Positions 28,321 to 37,825 of a stretch of DNA of 64,000 nucleotides are shown one piece after another. A program made the position numbers and the translations under genes. Source of the DNA: Accumulibacter sp. (lineage in GTDB: Bacteria > Pseudomonadota > Gammaproteobacteria > Burkholderiales > Rhodocyclaceae); the NCBI GenBank assembly GCA_020049495.1, contig JAIFKU010000035.1, positions 51,350-115,349 of the forward strand, in the 5' to 3' direction. Each line of letters opens with the position of its first letter. Within the stretch, counting starts at the first letter, position 1. Below the pieces are notes generated by a model. It was not told the origin of the DNA. It ran no database searches and saw only the letters and a list, made by a program, of their open reading frames with translations.

Positions 28321-28527
28321 ATGGTTAACGAACTCAATGCGCTTGAGAGCAAAATCGTCCAGGTGGCGTCGCTTTGCCGCACGCTGCGCGCCGAGAATGC
28401 CCAACTCAGACAGCAACTTGCCAGCGCCGAGGGCGACCGGAAAAACCTCGCAGCGCGGATGGCGTCGGCACGGGGCCGGCTTGAGCAACTCGCCGAGCAA
28501 TTACCGGCAGCCAAAGCCACCATTTGA
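28321..28527 (+). CDS. Small coiled-coil protein, ZapB-like (TIGR02449 type)
   Basis: 68 residues, almost entirely a coiled coil: N-E-L-N-A-L-E-S-K-I ... L-C-R-T-L-R-A-E-N-A-Q-L-R-Q-Q-L. This matches the small conserved proteins encoded directly before zapA in many beta- and gammaproteobacteria and likened to ZapB, a Z-ring factor that bridges ZapA and MatP. ATG 28321 is chosen because the alternative TTG at 28294 lies inside the promoter. It is followed after 8 bases by zapA. Function by analogy only. Confidence 0.75.
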   Translation: MVNELNALESKIVQVASLCRTLRAENAQLRQQLASAEGDRKNLAARMASARGRLEQLAEQLPAAKATI

Positions 28528-28535
28528 ATTCTGCC

Positions 28536-28880
28536 ATGCCCAACGAAACCCACTATCTCGACATCACGCTGCTCGGCAAGGAATACCGCGTGGCCTGCCC
28601 GCCGGAAGAGCGCGATGCGCTGCTGGCCGCCGTAGCCTATGTCGACGAAAAAATGCACGATATTGCCGAAAAAACCAAGAGCAACATCTCCGAACGCATC
28701 GCCGTCATGGCAGCGCTGAACATCGCACACGAACACCTTGCACAGAAACATCAGACCAGTGAAACGCAACTGACCAACGGGTCGGAAACAGGGCTGGACT
28801 TCAGTGCCGTTAGGCGTAGAATTTCCGACATGGAGGCAAGACTTGAAGCGGTGCTGGCACCGCAGGAAAAGTTGATCTGA
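28536..28880 (+). CDS. zapA: Cell division protein ZapA
   Basis: 114 residues. The N-terminal ZapA head reads DITLLGKEYRVACPPEE, then the helix A-V-A-Y-V-D-E-K-M-H-D-I and N-I-S-E-R-I-A-V-M-A-A-L-N-I-A, followed by a C-terminal coiled coil (SDMEARLEAVLAPQEKL). ZapA binds FtsZ and promotes bundling at the division site. The ATG at 28536 is preferred over an in-frame TTG 12 bases upstream. The gene is immediately followed by 6S RNA, its usual neighbour. Confidence 0.93.
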   Translation: MPNETHYLDITLLGKEYRVACPPEERDALLAAVAYVDEKMHDIAEKTKSNISERIAVMAALNIAHEHLAQKHQTSETQLTNGSETGLDFSAVRRRISDMEARLEAVLAPQEKLI

Positions 28881-28892
28881 GCCTTCGACAGT

Positions 28893-29074
28893 TGTTCCCT
28901 GCGGTGTTTGTCAAGGCCATATATTCCTTGAACCAATGCTAATTGGCGTCGGTCACGAACCATCGAAGCTGCTGTTGTGCTAGCCCCATCTGTCGGGCGT
29001 GCCTGATGCGGAAGGAAAGTGACCCAACTGAACTCCGGTTCAGGATGCCGGCCTAACGGCATTCGCGGGGACAT
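28893..29074 (+). ncRNA. ssrS: 6S RNA
   Basis: The sequence downstream of zapA has the 6S terminal stem: CCCTGCGGTGTT near the 5' end pairs with GGCATTCGCGGGG at the 3' end. Conserved central-bubble flanks follow a long rod-like fold of about 180 bases (CTTGAACCAATGC, GTGCCTGATGCGGAAGG, GAACTCCGGTTC). Position directly after zapA is the classic locus. 6S RNA mimics an open promoter and sequesters sigma-70 RNA polymerase in stationary phase. Exact ends were judged from the terminal stem. Confidence 0.88.
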
Positions 29075-29080
29075 TATTCA

Positions 29081-29113
29081 ACAGCGTGGAGCTTGTCTCC
29101 GCGCTGTTTTTTT
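29081..29113 (+). terminator. Rho-independent terminator after 6S RNA
   Basis: Stem ACAGCGTGGAG / CTCCGCGCTGT (one mismatch) with a short TTGT-type loop, followed by eight T residues (29106-29113). It closes the zapB-like/zapA/6S RNA transcription unit. Confidence 0.9.
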
Positions 29114-29145
29114 GTGCCGACCATTCGCCCGAAAGACTCTGATTG

Positions 29146-29721
29146 ATGGAAGCATTTCTCGTCTCCACGGGCATCGTGGCGCTGGCCGAAATTGGCGACA
29201 AGACGCAACTGCTGGCTTTTATCCTGGCCGCAAAATTCCGTAAGCCGTGGCCCATCGTGCTCGGCATTCTGCTGGCGACCTTGGCCAACCACACTTTTGC
29301 CGGCGTGCTCGGTTCCTGGATAACGACGCTGATCGGTCCGGAAATGCTGCGCTGGGTGCTTGGCGTTTCGTTCATCGCCATGGCGCTGTGGACGCTGATT
29401 CCCGACAAGTTCGACGAAAAGGACGCCAGGCTGGCGCGCTTCGGCGTGTTCGGCACGACGCTGATCGCCTTCTTCCTGGCCGAGATGGGCGACAAGACGC
29501 AGGTCGCCACCGTCGCCCTGGCAGCGCAATATCAGGCGGTGGTGCAGGTCGTGGCCGGAACCACCTTCGGCATGATGATCGCCAACGTGCCGGCGGTCAT
29601 CCTCGGCGACCGCATAGCCGAGCGCATGCCGGTGCGCACCGTGCATGGCGTCGCTGCCGCCATCTTTGCGCTGCTCGGTGTGGCGACCTTGCTCGGTGCC
29701 GGCGAACGATTCGGTTTCTAG
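29146..29721 (+). CDS. TMEM165/GDT1 family cation transporter
   Basis: 191 residues with six membrane helices arranged as two repeats, each with the family motif E-x-G-D-K-T: EIGDKTQL near residue 15 and EMGDKTQV near residue 122. The UPF0016/GDT1 family exports Mn2+ or exchanges Ca2+/Mn2+ against protons, and bacterial members are mainly Mn2+ efflux proteins. The ATG at 29146 directly follows an in-frame TTG; no strong ribosome-binding site is visible. No manganese riboswitch of the yybP-ykoY type was found upstream, where 6S RNA lies instead. Confidence 0.88.
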   Translation: MEAFLVSTGIVALAEIGDKTQLLAFILAAKFRKPWPIVLGILLATLANHTFAGVLGSWITTLIGPEMLRWVLGVSFIAMALWTLIPDKFDEKDARLARFGVFGTTLIAFFLAEMGDKTQVATVALAAQYQAVVQVVAGTTFGMMIANVPAVILGDRIAERMPVRTVHGVAAAIFALLGVATLLGAGERFGF

Positions 29722-29821
29722 ACGGGGAACTTGTCACGGCATCACGTGCCCTAATGGGCATGGATGAGGCCCCACCCCACATTATGAAAGACGAAGGCTT
29801 GCCCGTTACCCTCACCCCCGA

Positions 29822-29844
29822 CCCCTCTCCCAAAGGGCGAGGGG
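29822..29844. repeat. Dispersed G/C hairpin repeat
   Basis: CCCCTCTCCC-AAA-GGGCGAGGGG, preceded by a run of the type CTCACCCCCGA, in the 183-base space between the GDT1-type gene and selO. This is the kind of intergenic hairpin repeat found in many copies in proteobacterial genomes. It may act as a processing or termination hairpin. Confidence 0.6.
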
Positions 29845-29904
29845 TGATTCGAGAGTCGCGCGACCTTCACGTTAAAGTGACTTCCTTCTGCGCCGAGAAT
29901 TCCC

Positions 29905-31461
29905 ATGCTGCATTTTGACAACCGCCTGGTGCGCGAACTGCCGGGCGACAACGACACGCGCAATCATACGCGCCAGGTACTCGGCGCGCTCTGGTCGCCG
30001 GTCATGCCGACACCGGTCGCCGCGCCACGCCTGCTCGCCCACTCCGCTGAAATGGCGCAGGAGCTCGGCCTCGAAGAAAACGACCTGTACTCGCCGCAGT
30101 GGGTCGAGGCGCTAGCCGGAAATACCCTTTTGCCGGGGATGACGGCCTATGCCACCTGTTACGGCGGACATCAATTCGGCTCCTGGGCGCGGCAATTGGG
30201 CGATGGTCGCGCCATCTTTCTCGGCGAAACCATCAACGACAAGGGACAGCGCTTCGAACTGCAACTCAAGGGCGCCGGGCCGACGCCGTATTCCCGCCGG
30301 GCGGATGGCCGCGCCGTGCTGCGCTCGTCGATCCGCGAATTCCTGTGCAGCGAGGCCATGCATCATCTGGGCGTGCCGACGACGCGTGCGCTCGCGCTGG
30401 TGACGACGGGAGAAACAGTCAATCGCGACATGTTCTACGACGGCCATCCGGTTGATGAACCGGGGGCGGTGGTCTGTCGCGTTGCCCCTTCATTCATCCG
30501 CTTCGGGCATTTCGAACTGCCGGCTTCACGCGGTGACGAGGCTCTGCTCCGCCAGCTGGTGGACTTCACTCTGGCGCGTGACTTTCCGGAATTGCCCGCA
30601 CACGAGGGCGACCGTCTGCTGCCCTGGTTTGTCGCCATCTGCGAACGTACCGCACGCCTGATGGTGCACTGGATGCGCGTGGGTTTTGTGCATGGCGTGA
30701 TGAACACCGACAACATGTCTATTCTCGGTCTGACTATCGATTACGGCCCTTATGGCTGGGTCGACAACTTCGATCCGGGATGGACGCCGAACACGACCGA
30801 TGCGAATGGACGACGTTACTGTTTTGCCCGGCAGCCCGAAATCGCGCGCTGGAATCTCGAACGGCTGGCCGAAGCGCTGGCCACGATTGCGCCTGACCCC
30901 GATGCACTGGCACTGGTTGGGCTCGAGCGTTATGGCAAAATCTACAATGAGGAATTCGGCAAGGCTTTCGCGGCCAAGTTCGGTTTTACCGCGTGGGACG
31001 ACGAGGATACCGATCTGATCGAAGACGCCTTTGCGCTGATGCACCGGGCGGAAGTCGATATGACCCTGTTTTTCCGCCGCCTGGCACAGGTCGACGTTGG
31101 CGCGCCGGATCCATCCGTCCTGCACGAGGCCTTCTATCGTCAGGAATTGTTGACTCTCCATGCGGCGGAACTTGCGACGTGGCTGGCGCGCTGGTCCGAA
31201 CGAGTGCACGCCGACGGCGAATCGCCAGCGACACGGACAGCACGCATGAACGCCGTCAATCCGTGTTACGTGTTGCGCAATTATCTGGCACAGCAGGCGA
31301 TAGACCGTGCCACGAAGGGTGATCCGGGAATGATTCACGAATTGCTTGAGGTTCTGCGCAATCCTTACGCCGAGCAGCCGGGTCGGCAAGCCTTTGCCGC
31401 AAAACGCCCGGAATGGGCGCAGCACAAGGCAGGATGCTCGATGCTCTCGTGCAGTTCATGA
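29905..31461 (+). CDS. selO: Protein adenylyltransferase SelO (YdiU)
   Basis: 518 residues. The pseudokinase-fold enzyme transfers AMP to proteins under oxidative stress. Visible motifs are [17 protein letters not shown] (nucleotide loop), [35 protein letters not shown] (catalytic-loop equivalent) and [14 protein letters not shown] (the DFG-like metal site). The C-terminus ends C-S-M-L-S-C-S-S, where the last cysteine corresponds to the selenocysteine of eukaryotic SelO and forms a redox switch with a distant cysteine. Here it is encoded as ordinary Cys. It stands alone between a repeat-containing spacer and a TIGR02647-type gene. Confidence 0.95.
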   Translation: MLHFDNRLVRELPGDNDTRNHTRQVLGALWSPVMPTPVAAPRLLAHSAEMAQELGLEENDLYSPQWVEALAGNTLLPGMTAYATCYGGHQFGSWARQLGDGRAIFLGETINDKGQRFELQLKGAGPTPYSRRADGRAVLRSSIREFLCSEAMHHLGVPTTRALALVTTGETVNRDMFYDGHPVDEPGAVVCRVAPSFIRFGHFELPASRGDEALLRQLVDFTLARDFPELPAHEGDRLLPWFVAICERTARLMVHWMRVGFVHGVMNTDNMSILGLTIDYGPYGWVDNFDPGWTPNTTDANGRRYCFARQPEIARWNLERLAEALATIAPDPDALALVGLERYGKIYNEEFGKAFAAKFGFTAWDDEDTDLIEDAFALMHRAEVDMTLFFRRLAQVDVGAPDPSVLHEAFYRQELLTLHAAELATWLARWSERVHADGESPATRTARMNAVNPCYVLRNYLAQQAIDRATKGDPGMIHELLEVLRNPYAEQPGRQAFAAKRPEWAQHKAGCSMLSCSS

Positions 31462-31532
31462 TTTCATTCATCCAGACCGAACCCGGCGTGAAGATGCGCG
31501 TAGAATGAGGCTTTGCGCAATGAGGAGTGAAC

Positions 31533-31793
31533 ATGCCCTACTCGCCCGATCTGGTTCATGAACTCAACGCCCTGATCCGTTTTGATCTGGACACCGGCCA
31601 GCAGGGCATCAAGGTGCACAAGACGGCTGATGCGGAAGTGATTTCGGCGGTACAGCGTCTCTACGCCAAGGGCCTGCTCACACAGGCCGACGGCGGTTAT
31701 CTGACCAGTCTCGGACGTGAAGCGGCCGGGCATGCCCAGGCCGCGCTCGGTCTTCTGACGACCGGGCTGGCGGCGTCCGTTTCAGCACAATAG
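31533..31793 (+). CDS. TIGR02647-type small protein
   Basis: 86 residues. The pattern P-D-L-V-H-E-L-N-A-L ... FDL-x-T-x-Q-Q-G-I-K-V-H ... VQRLYAKGLLTQADGGYLTSLG fits the TIGR02647 family, small proteins with a winged-helix-like 'G-L-I/L-T-x-x-D-G-G-Y-L-T' segment. Function is unknown; DNA binding has been suggested for the fold. ATG 31533 has GGAG 5-6 bases upstream. It ends 9 bases before the convergent dsbD stop. Confidence 0.85.
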   Translation: MPYSPDLVHELNALIRFDLDTGQQGIKVHKTADAEVISAVQRLYAKGLLTQADGGYLTSLGREAAGHAQAALGLLTTGLAASVSAQ

Positions 31794-31802
31794 CGGGGAG
31801 CT

Positions 31803-33566
31803 TCAGCGCAGCCGGGCGAGCGTGGCCAGAAACGCGTCAGTGTTCTGGAAGCCGACGACGCGAACGCCTTCGACTTCTTTCCCCTGACGGTCGAAGAAGA
31901 TGATGCCCGGCGGACCGAACAGCTTGAAGCGCGCGAGCAGCGCCTTGTCTTCTTCCGCGTTCGCGGTGACGTCGGCCTGCAGCAGGGTCCAGCCGGAAAG
32001 CGTCTGTTGTACGCGGGTGTCGGAGAACGTGTAACGCGCCATTTCCTTGCACGATACGCACCAGTCGGCATAGAAATCGAGCATCACCGGCTTGCCTGAC
32101 GCCTTGATGCGCGCGTCGAGTTCGCCAAGCGAGCGGATGCGCTCGAAGGGAAGCTCCTTGAGTGCGCTGTTCTTGCCGCCGCGCAGTCCTCCGGAAAGGG
32201 CCTGCAGCAGAGTCTCCCCGCCGGAGAACGCACCAGCCATCAGCACGGCGCCGACGATGAACATGACGATGGCAATGAACTTGCGCAGGCGCTGCCAGCC
32301 CTTGGCCTGCTTCGGCAACTGATGGAAGGCACGCATCAGGAGAGCCGGAATGATCAGCAGTACGGCCCATCCCGCCATCTGTACGGCAAGCGGAATGACC
32401 GGCACGACGAGCCATAGTGCTGTCGCCAGCAGGATGAAGCCAAACGCCTTTTTCACCGTTTCCATCCACGGACCGGATTTGGGCAGCAGCGTTCCGGCCG
32501 AAAGACCGACCACGAGCAGCGGAACGCCCATGCCCAGCGCCATGCAGAACAGGGCCAGGCCGCCGAGCAGGGCATCGCCGGTCTGCCCGATGTAAAGAAG
32601 GGCGCCGGCCAGTGGCGCGGCAACGCAGGGGCCGACGATGAGGGCGGAGAGTACGCCCATGACGGCAACACCCAGCAGCGAGCCACCCTTGAAGTGCGAG
32701 GCTTCTTCCGACACCTTGCTCTGCAGGAAAGTCGGCAACTGCAATTCGTAGAAACCAAACATCGAAAAGGCCAGTGCGACAAAAAGCAGGGCAAATGCAC
32801 CAAGCACCCACGGGTTCTGCAGCGCTGCAGAAATCAGAGTTCCGGAAAACCCGGCAGCGATGCCGGCTGCCGCGTAGGTCACGGCCATGCCCATGACGTA
32901 GGCCAGCGAAAGGGCAAAACCGCGCGCGTGCGAAACACCGTGACCCTGGCGCCCGGAACTGACGATGATGCCGGAGAGAATCGGAATCATCGGAAAGACA
33001 CAGGGCGTCAGCGAAAGCAGCAGACCAAAGCCTAAGAAACTTGCCGCCACCAGCCACAGGTCGGCTTTTCTCAGGAACTGGGCGATGTGCCCGGATTCGT
33101 CGCCGCTATCCTCGGCCAGGGCAGTGGCCGCAGGCGCCGAAGCCGGATCGGGCAATTCGAGCCTGAGCGTCTGCTTTTGCGGCGGATAACAAACGCCGAC
33201 ATCGGCACAACCCTGTGAGGTGATACTCAGCAGCAGCGGCAGAGTGCCGGAACTGTTGCGCTCGACCGGCAGGCGGAGCACGGCTTCCCGGTAGTAAACC
33301 TCGACCTGGCCGAAATTCTCATCCATTTTCTCCTTGCCCTTGGGCAGGCGTGCCTGGCCGAGGAGCACGGAGGACGGTTCGGCGGCAAAGCGGAATTTGT
33401 CACGGTAGAGGTAGTAGCCTCTGGCAATTTCGAAACGCACTTCAATCGTCTGGCCGTCAAGCGCACGGACGGTCGGTTTGAAAGCGATCGACGGATGCAG
33501 CAGATCCTCTGCGGCCTGTGCAAACGAACACAGCAAGAACAGGAAAATGAACAGGCGGCGGATCAT
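31803..33566 (-). CDS. dsbD: Thiol:disulfide interchange protein DsbD
   Basis: 587 residues with all three DsbD modules. A signal peptide precedes the periplasmic alpha domain, with the cysteine pair Cys120/Cys126 in GCADVGVCYPP. Eight membrane helices carry the reactive cysteines in LTPCVFP and VGPCVAAP. The C-terminal thioredoxin-like gamma domain has YADWCVSCK. It carries electrons from cytoplasmic thioredoxin to periplasmic DsbC/DsbG and cytochrome c maturation proteins. The ATG overlaps the cutA stop by 4 bases, the common cutA-dsbD arrangement. Confidence 0.97.
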   Translation of the reverse strand: MIRRLFIFLFLLCSFAQAAEDLLHPSIAFKPTVRALDGQTIEVRFEIARGYYLYRDKFRFAAEPSSVLLGQARLPKGKEKMDENFGQVEVYYREAVLRLPVERNSSGTLPLLLSITSQGCADVGVCYPPQKQTLRLELPDPASAPAATALAEDSGDESGHIAQFLRKADLWLVAASFLGFGLLLSLTPCVFPMIPILSGIIVSSGRQGHGVSHARGFALSLAYVMGMAVTYAAAGIAAGFSGTLISAALQNPWVLGAFALLFVALAFSMFGFYELQLPTFLQSKVSEEASHFKGGSLLGVAVMGVLSALIVGPCVAAPLAGALLYIGQTGDALLGGLALFCMALGMGVPLLVVGLSAGTLLPKSGPWMETVKKAFGFILLATALWLVVPVIPLAVQMAGWAVLLIIPALLMRAFHQLPKQAKGWQRLRKFIAIVMFIVGAVLMAGAFSGGETLLQALSGGLRGGKNSALKELPFERIRSLGELDARIKASGKPVMLDFYADWCVSCKEMARYTFSDTRVQQTLSGWTLLQADVTANAEEDKALLARFKLFGPPGIIFFDRQGKEVEGVRVVGFQNTDAFLATLARLR

Positions 33567-33898
33567 GGCGAAGACCAGTTTTCAGTTTGCGTTTCAGCCG
33601 CGACCCAGGCCAGATAGTCGGGCAGACCGAGAACCACCGGCAGGGCGATGATCTCCGGCGTCGCATACGGATGCCCCGCGCGGATCGCATTCTCCAGTGC
33701 GGAATAACAGGCCTCGGTCGTTTTGATCAGCAGGGGCACTTCGTCGGCTTTTTCGACCGCCCCTTGCCAGCGATAGATCGAACGGCACGGCTGCAGGATA
33801 TTGACACAGGCGGCGAGACGGTTTTCGACCAGCGAAGCGGCCAGTAATTCGGCCGCAGCCTGATCAGGCAGACAGGTCAGGACGAGAAGGGTTTCCAT
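33563..33898 (-). CDS. cutA: Divalent cation tolerance protein CutA
   Basis: 111 residues of the trimeric PII-like CutA1 fold: V-L-T-C-L-P-D near the N-terminus, LVENRLAACVNI, the core Y-R-W-Q-G and the late motif H-P-Y-A-T-P-E-I-I-A-L-P-V. Associated with copper and other divalent-metal tolerance, though the mechanism is unsettled. Coupled to dsbD by a 4-base overlap. Confidence 0.95.
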   Translation of the reverse strand: METLLVLTCLPDQAAAELLAASLVENRLAACVNILQPCRSIYRWQGAVEKADEVPLLIKTTEACYSALENAIRAGHPYATPEIIALPVVLGLPDYLAWVAAETQTENWSSP

Positions 33899-34025
33899 CA
33901 GCCAGATTCTACACTGGGCCCAGTGTGTGCAGAGGCGGCCGCAAGGATGAGACCGTCATCCGGATCGGCGTGCGCAGGAAGCATTCTCACTGGCCCAGGA
34001 CCGGTACCTATTGCTTGGCTGACCG

Positions 34026-34814
34026 TCATTTGAGCAGTCGCCGCCGGGTTAATACGGTGGCGATACAGAAGGCGACAACAGCAATGGCCAGCAAGGCGGC
34101 GACGTGCCCGAGGGCGTTTTGTGGAAGTTCGCCGAGCAGCAGCGGACGGGCAAGCTGGACGGCGTGCGACAGCGGCAGCCAGGTGGCAACGACATGGACG
34201 AGCGAAGGCAACTGGTCGGCCGGAAAAAATACGCCGGAGACGAGCAGCATGGGCGTGATGAAAAGAGTGAAGTAGTACATGAAGAAATCGTAGGATGGCG
34301 CCAGCGCGCAGACAATCAGTCCCATGGCGGCAAACGTCAGGCCGGTGAGAAAAATGACCGGAATCGCCCATAGCGCCAGCGGCGAGCTGGTCAGTCCGAG
34401 CGCGGCGATGACGACCAGGATGGCCAGCCCGGAGAGCAGGCTTTTGCTCGCTGCCCACACCAGTTCGCCGGCCAGGACATGATCGAGCGAAAGCGGGGTA
34501 TTGAGAATGGCGTCCCAGGTTTTTTGCACATGCATGCGCGAAAACGCCGAATAGAGGGCTTCGAAGGTGGCGGCATTCATGGTGCTGGCGACTACCGTTC
34601 CAGCTGCGAGAAAGCTCACGTAACTGACGCCGCTGACCTGCGGCAGCAGGCCGCCCAGCCCGTAGCCGAGTCCGAGCATGTAGATCAGCGGATCGGCGAG
34701 ATTGCCCAGCACTGAAGGAATGGCCAACTTGCGCCAGACCAGGAAATTGCGCTGCCATACCGGCAACCAGGAGAGGCCGAGGCGGGGGAAGGCATAGAGA
34801 TTTGAAGAGTTCAT
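34026..34814 (-). CDS. ABC-2 type transporter permease, NodJ-like
   Basis: 262 residues and six membrane helices, with the ABC-2 permease features Y-M-L-G-L-G-Y-G-L-G, K-T-W-D-A-I-L-N-T-P and PMLLVSGVFFPADQLP. It resembles NodJ, the rhizobial lipochitooligosaccharide exporter permease, whose closest non-symbiotic relatives occur across betaproteobacteria. It lies 21 bases after the NodI-like ATPase gene. The natural cargo here is unknown; no nodulation genes are nearby, so a lipid-linked or glycan substrate is speculation. Confidence 0.85.
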   Translation of the reverse strand: MNSSNLYAFPRLGLSWLPVWQRNFLVWRKLAIPSVLGNLADPLIYMLGLGYGLGGLLPQVSGVSYVSFLAAGTVVASTMNAATFEALYSAFSRMHVQKTWDAILNTPLSLDHVLAGELVWAASKSLLSGLAILVVIAALGLTSSPLALWAIPVIFLTGLTFAAMGLIVCALAPSYDFFMYYFTLFITPMLLVSGVFFPADQLPSLVHVVATWLPLSHAVQLARPLLLGELPQNALGHVAALLAIAVVAFCIATVLTRRRLLK

Positions 34815-34835
34815 TGGCCGTTATCCGCTTTCTCG

Positions 34836-35749
<914 letters not shown>

Positions 35750-35762
<13 letters not shown>

Positions 35763-36388
35763 GCGCGCGTGACGATGTCACGGATAATATGCAGCCGGCG
35801 GTGGAAGAAGTGGTCGGCTCCGGGCACCACGATCACCGGCAGTTCGAGCGGCTCCGCCCAGGCCAGGACATTGCCCAGCGGCACCGTTTCATCTGCCGAG
35901 CCATGAATGACGATGGTGTCGCTGGCGACGGCCTGGGTCGCATACTGCCGTGCGCCCTCGACATGGCCGGCGGCGGTGCCGACCAGGACCAGTCGCTGCG
36001 CCGGGTGCCCGGCTTCGGCCAGCGCCTGCGCCACGCGGGTCTGCACATAGGCGCCAAACGAAAAACCGGCGAGCGCCACCGGCAGATCGCCGAAGCGGCG
36101 CTTCGCTGCGGCCAGAACGACCAGCATGTCGGCGCTTTCGCCGCGTCCGTCGTCGTGCCTCCCGGCACTCTCGCCGACACCGCGGAAGTTCGGCCGCAAA
36201 GAAACGTAATCAAGGCGCGCAAAGGTACGCGCCAGCGTTTGCGTCACCTTGTTGGTATTGGTGCCGCCGAACAGCGGGTGTGGGTGGCAGATCAGGGCGA
36301 TGCCGCGCAGCACGCCTGGGTTATCGACGATCACTTCGATCGGCCCGACCGGACCGTCGATGTGCAGGTTTTCTTCGACGATCTTCAT
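35750..36388 (-). CDS. Alpha/beta hydrolase
   Basis: 212 residues. HPHPLFGGTNTNK is the oxyanion-hole strand seen in small CAP/dienelactone-like hydrolases. The nucleophile serine lies in GFSFGAYV, the acid in GSADETVP, and the histidine in GADHFFH. It is probably a cytoplasmic esterase or thioesterase. It starts 1-2 bases after the ferredoxin gene and overlaps the NodI-like gene, so it is likely co-transcribed with the exporter. Substrate unknown. Confidence 0.85.
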
Positions 36389-36389
36389 T

Positions 36390-36698
36390 TCAAATCTTCA
36401 GTCGGCCGACCACGCGTCCGCCAATGAGATGTTCCTGAATGATTTCCTCGATATCTTCCTTATCCACATACTGGTACCAGACATCCTCCGGGTAAACCAC
36501 GATGACCGGTCCCTCGTCACAACGATCCATGCAGCCGGCCTTGTTGATACGGATTTTCCCTTTGCCCTTGAGTTTAAGCTGGCCGATGCGATCCTTGGCA
36601 TAGGTTTGAGCTTCCGTGGCTCCCAGATTGTTGCAGCAATTCTCGCCATCGCCGCGCTGGTTGCAGCAGAAAAATACGTGGTGTTTGTAGTAACTCAT
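36390..36698 (-). CDS. Thioredoxin-like [2Fe-2S] ferredoxin
   Basis: 102 residues. The cluster ligands are supplied by cysteines in F-F-C-C-N-Q-R ... E-N-C-C-N and G-C-M-D-R-C-D-E-G-P, the pattern of Shethna-type thioredoxin-fold [2Fe-2S] ferredoxins. It ends with the Y-V-D-K-E-D-I-E-E-I-I helix. The start at 36698 is chosen because the family begins M-S-Y-Y-K-H-H; the frame is open 17 codons further but without similarity. Electron-transfer partner unknown. If the upstream VanZ frame were intact, about 58 bases would separate the two genes. Confidence 0.88.
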   Translation of the reverse strand: MSYYKHHVFFCCNQRGDGENCCNNLGATEAQTYAKDRIGQLKLKGKGKIRINKAGCMDRCDEGPVIVVYPEDVWYQYVDKEDIEEIIQEHLIGGRVVGRLKI

Positions 36699-37825
36699 GC
36701 TGAAGTACGCCTGATTGTTGGTTGTGCTTTCTGTGACAGCCGATTCCAAGCTTGATTCAAAGCTTTCTTCCGAGCACCATCAGATAAGGGAGGGCGAGGA
36801 AGGGCCAGAGGCTGGCAGTCAGCCGGGTCAGCCCGTTGAAGTTCAGGAAGTGCCCTTGCCGCCAGGCCGCCAGTGCGACCGGCGAATAGGGATTGGGGGC
36901 CGGCCAGTGCTATGCGCAGCGATGCCGGCAGCAGGAGCATGAGCGAGAGCATCGCGCCCCCGACCATCAAGCCAAGGCTGGCACCCGGAGTGAGCCATGC
37001 AAAAGCATGCAGCGGGTCGACAAGCACGGCCGCTGCCAATGTGCGAATGGCAAGGGCAAGGGCGAAAAAAGCGATCAGAACGACATAGGACGAACCCCGG
37101 CCAGCCAGCAGGGTACGGGTGATCAGGCCAATGGCCACGGTATCGCAGACGATGATCCCGGTTTCAATGGCGAAAAACGCGCTAGCCGCATAGGGGACGG
37201 CAGGGGTGATCTCAAGCAGGTGACGCAGATCACCGGCACCGAACAGGATGGTTTCGGGTGAGAGTTGCGTAAGTAACCACAGGGTCACCAGAACCAGGCC
37301 GAATTCCACATGCGGGACAGGCGCCAGCAGGCGCTGCTGCATCAGTACGAGACGACTGAAAAAGCGATCACCGTGTCTGATGGCCAGCACTGCACCGATC
37401 CCTGTACCGAAGGCATTGCAGGCGAGATCGAGGTTGGAGGCAACGCGGGATGGCAACCAGGATTGCAGGCTTTCAAGACAAAAACTGAGCGCTGCGCCCA
37501 GGAGCAGTGTAACCAAGGCTGCTGTCCACCGACCAGGCATGCGGCGCAGGGTCAGCGTGAGCAGGAAACCCAATGGCAGATAGGCAATGGCATTGGTCGC
37601 CAGATCAAACACGGTCCAGTAGCGAGGCCAAGCCGCAGCGAGATAGGCAAACGGCGAAAGCCCCGTGTCACGCCAGCCGAAGAAGGGATGCAGGCTGGCA
37701 TAGACGATCAGAATCGCGAATGCCAGCGCCAGATAGCGCGGCAGCAGGGTCGAAACTGCCGAAGGACGGTGCTCGGTTTCAGATCCCGTTGCCGTGCTTG
37801 AAGACATCACGAAGGCCGTGAACAT
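36695..37825 (-). CDS. VanZ-family membrane protein with C-terminal frameshift
   Basis: 376 residues as read. The first ~310 are a VanZ-like polytopic membrane protein with N-terminal L-H-P-F-F-G-W-R and F-D-L-A-T-N-A-I-A-Y-L-P-L-G-F. After about codon 308 the frame turns into arginine/proline-rich text without membrane segments. In the +1 frame the same DNA reads PNPYSPVALAAWRQGHF, then LNFNGLTRL and S-L-W-P-F-L-A-L-P-Y-L, ending with a stop at 36757-36759. That is a natural membrane-protein C-terminus. The shift lies at or near the G5 run 36895-36899, possibly with a small deletion. It may be a sequencing error or a real inactivating change. ATG 37807 is an alternative start. Confidence 0.75.
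   Translation of the reverse strand: MFTAFVMSSSTATGSETEHRPSAVSTLLPRYLALAFAILIVYASLHPFFGWRDTGLSPFAYLAAAWPRYWTVFDLATNAIAYLPLGFLLTLTLRRMPGRWTAALVTLLLGAALSFCLESLQSWLPSRVASNLDLACNAFGTGIGAVLAIRHGDRFFSRLVLMQQRLLAPVPHVEFGLVLVTLWLLTQLSPETILFGAGDLRHLLEITPAVPYAASAFFAIETGIIVCDTVAIGLITRTLLAGRGSSYVVLIAFFALALAIRTLAAAVLVDPLHAFAWLTPGASLGLMVGGAMLSLMLLLPASLRIALAGPQSLFAGRTGGLAARALPELQRADPADCQPLALPRPPLSDGARKKALNQAWNRLSQKAQPTIRRTSA

Noticed and set aside
29722-29904. Short coding frames between the GDT1-type gene and selO
   Set aside because: The region is occupied by a dispersed hairpin repeat, and the frames lack ribosome-binding sites and family features.
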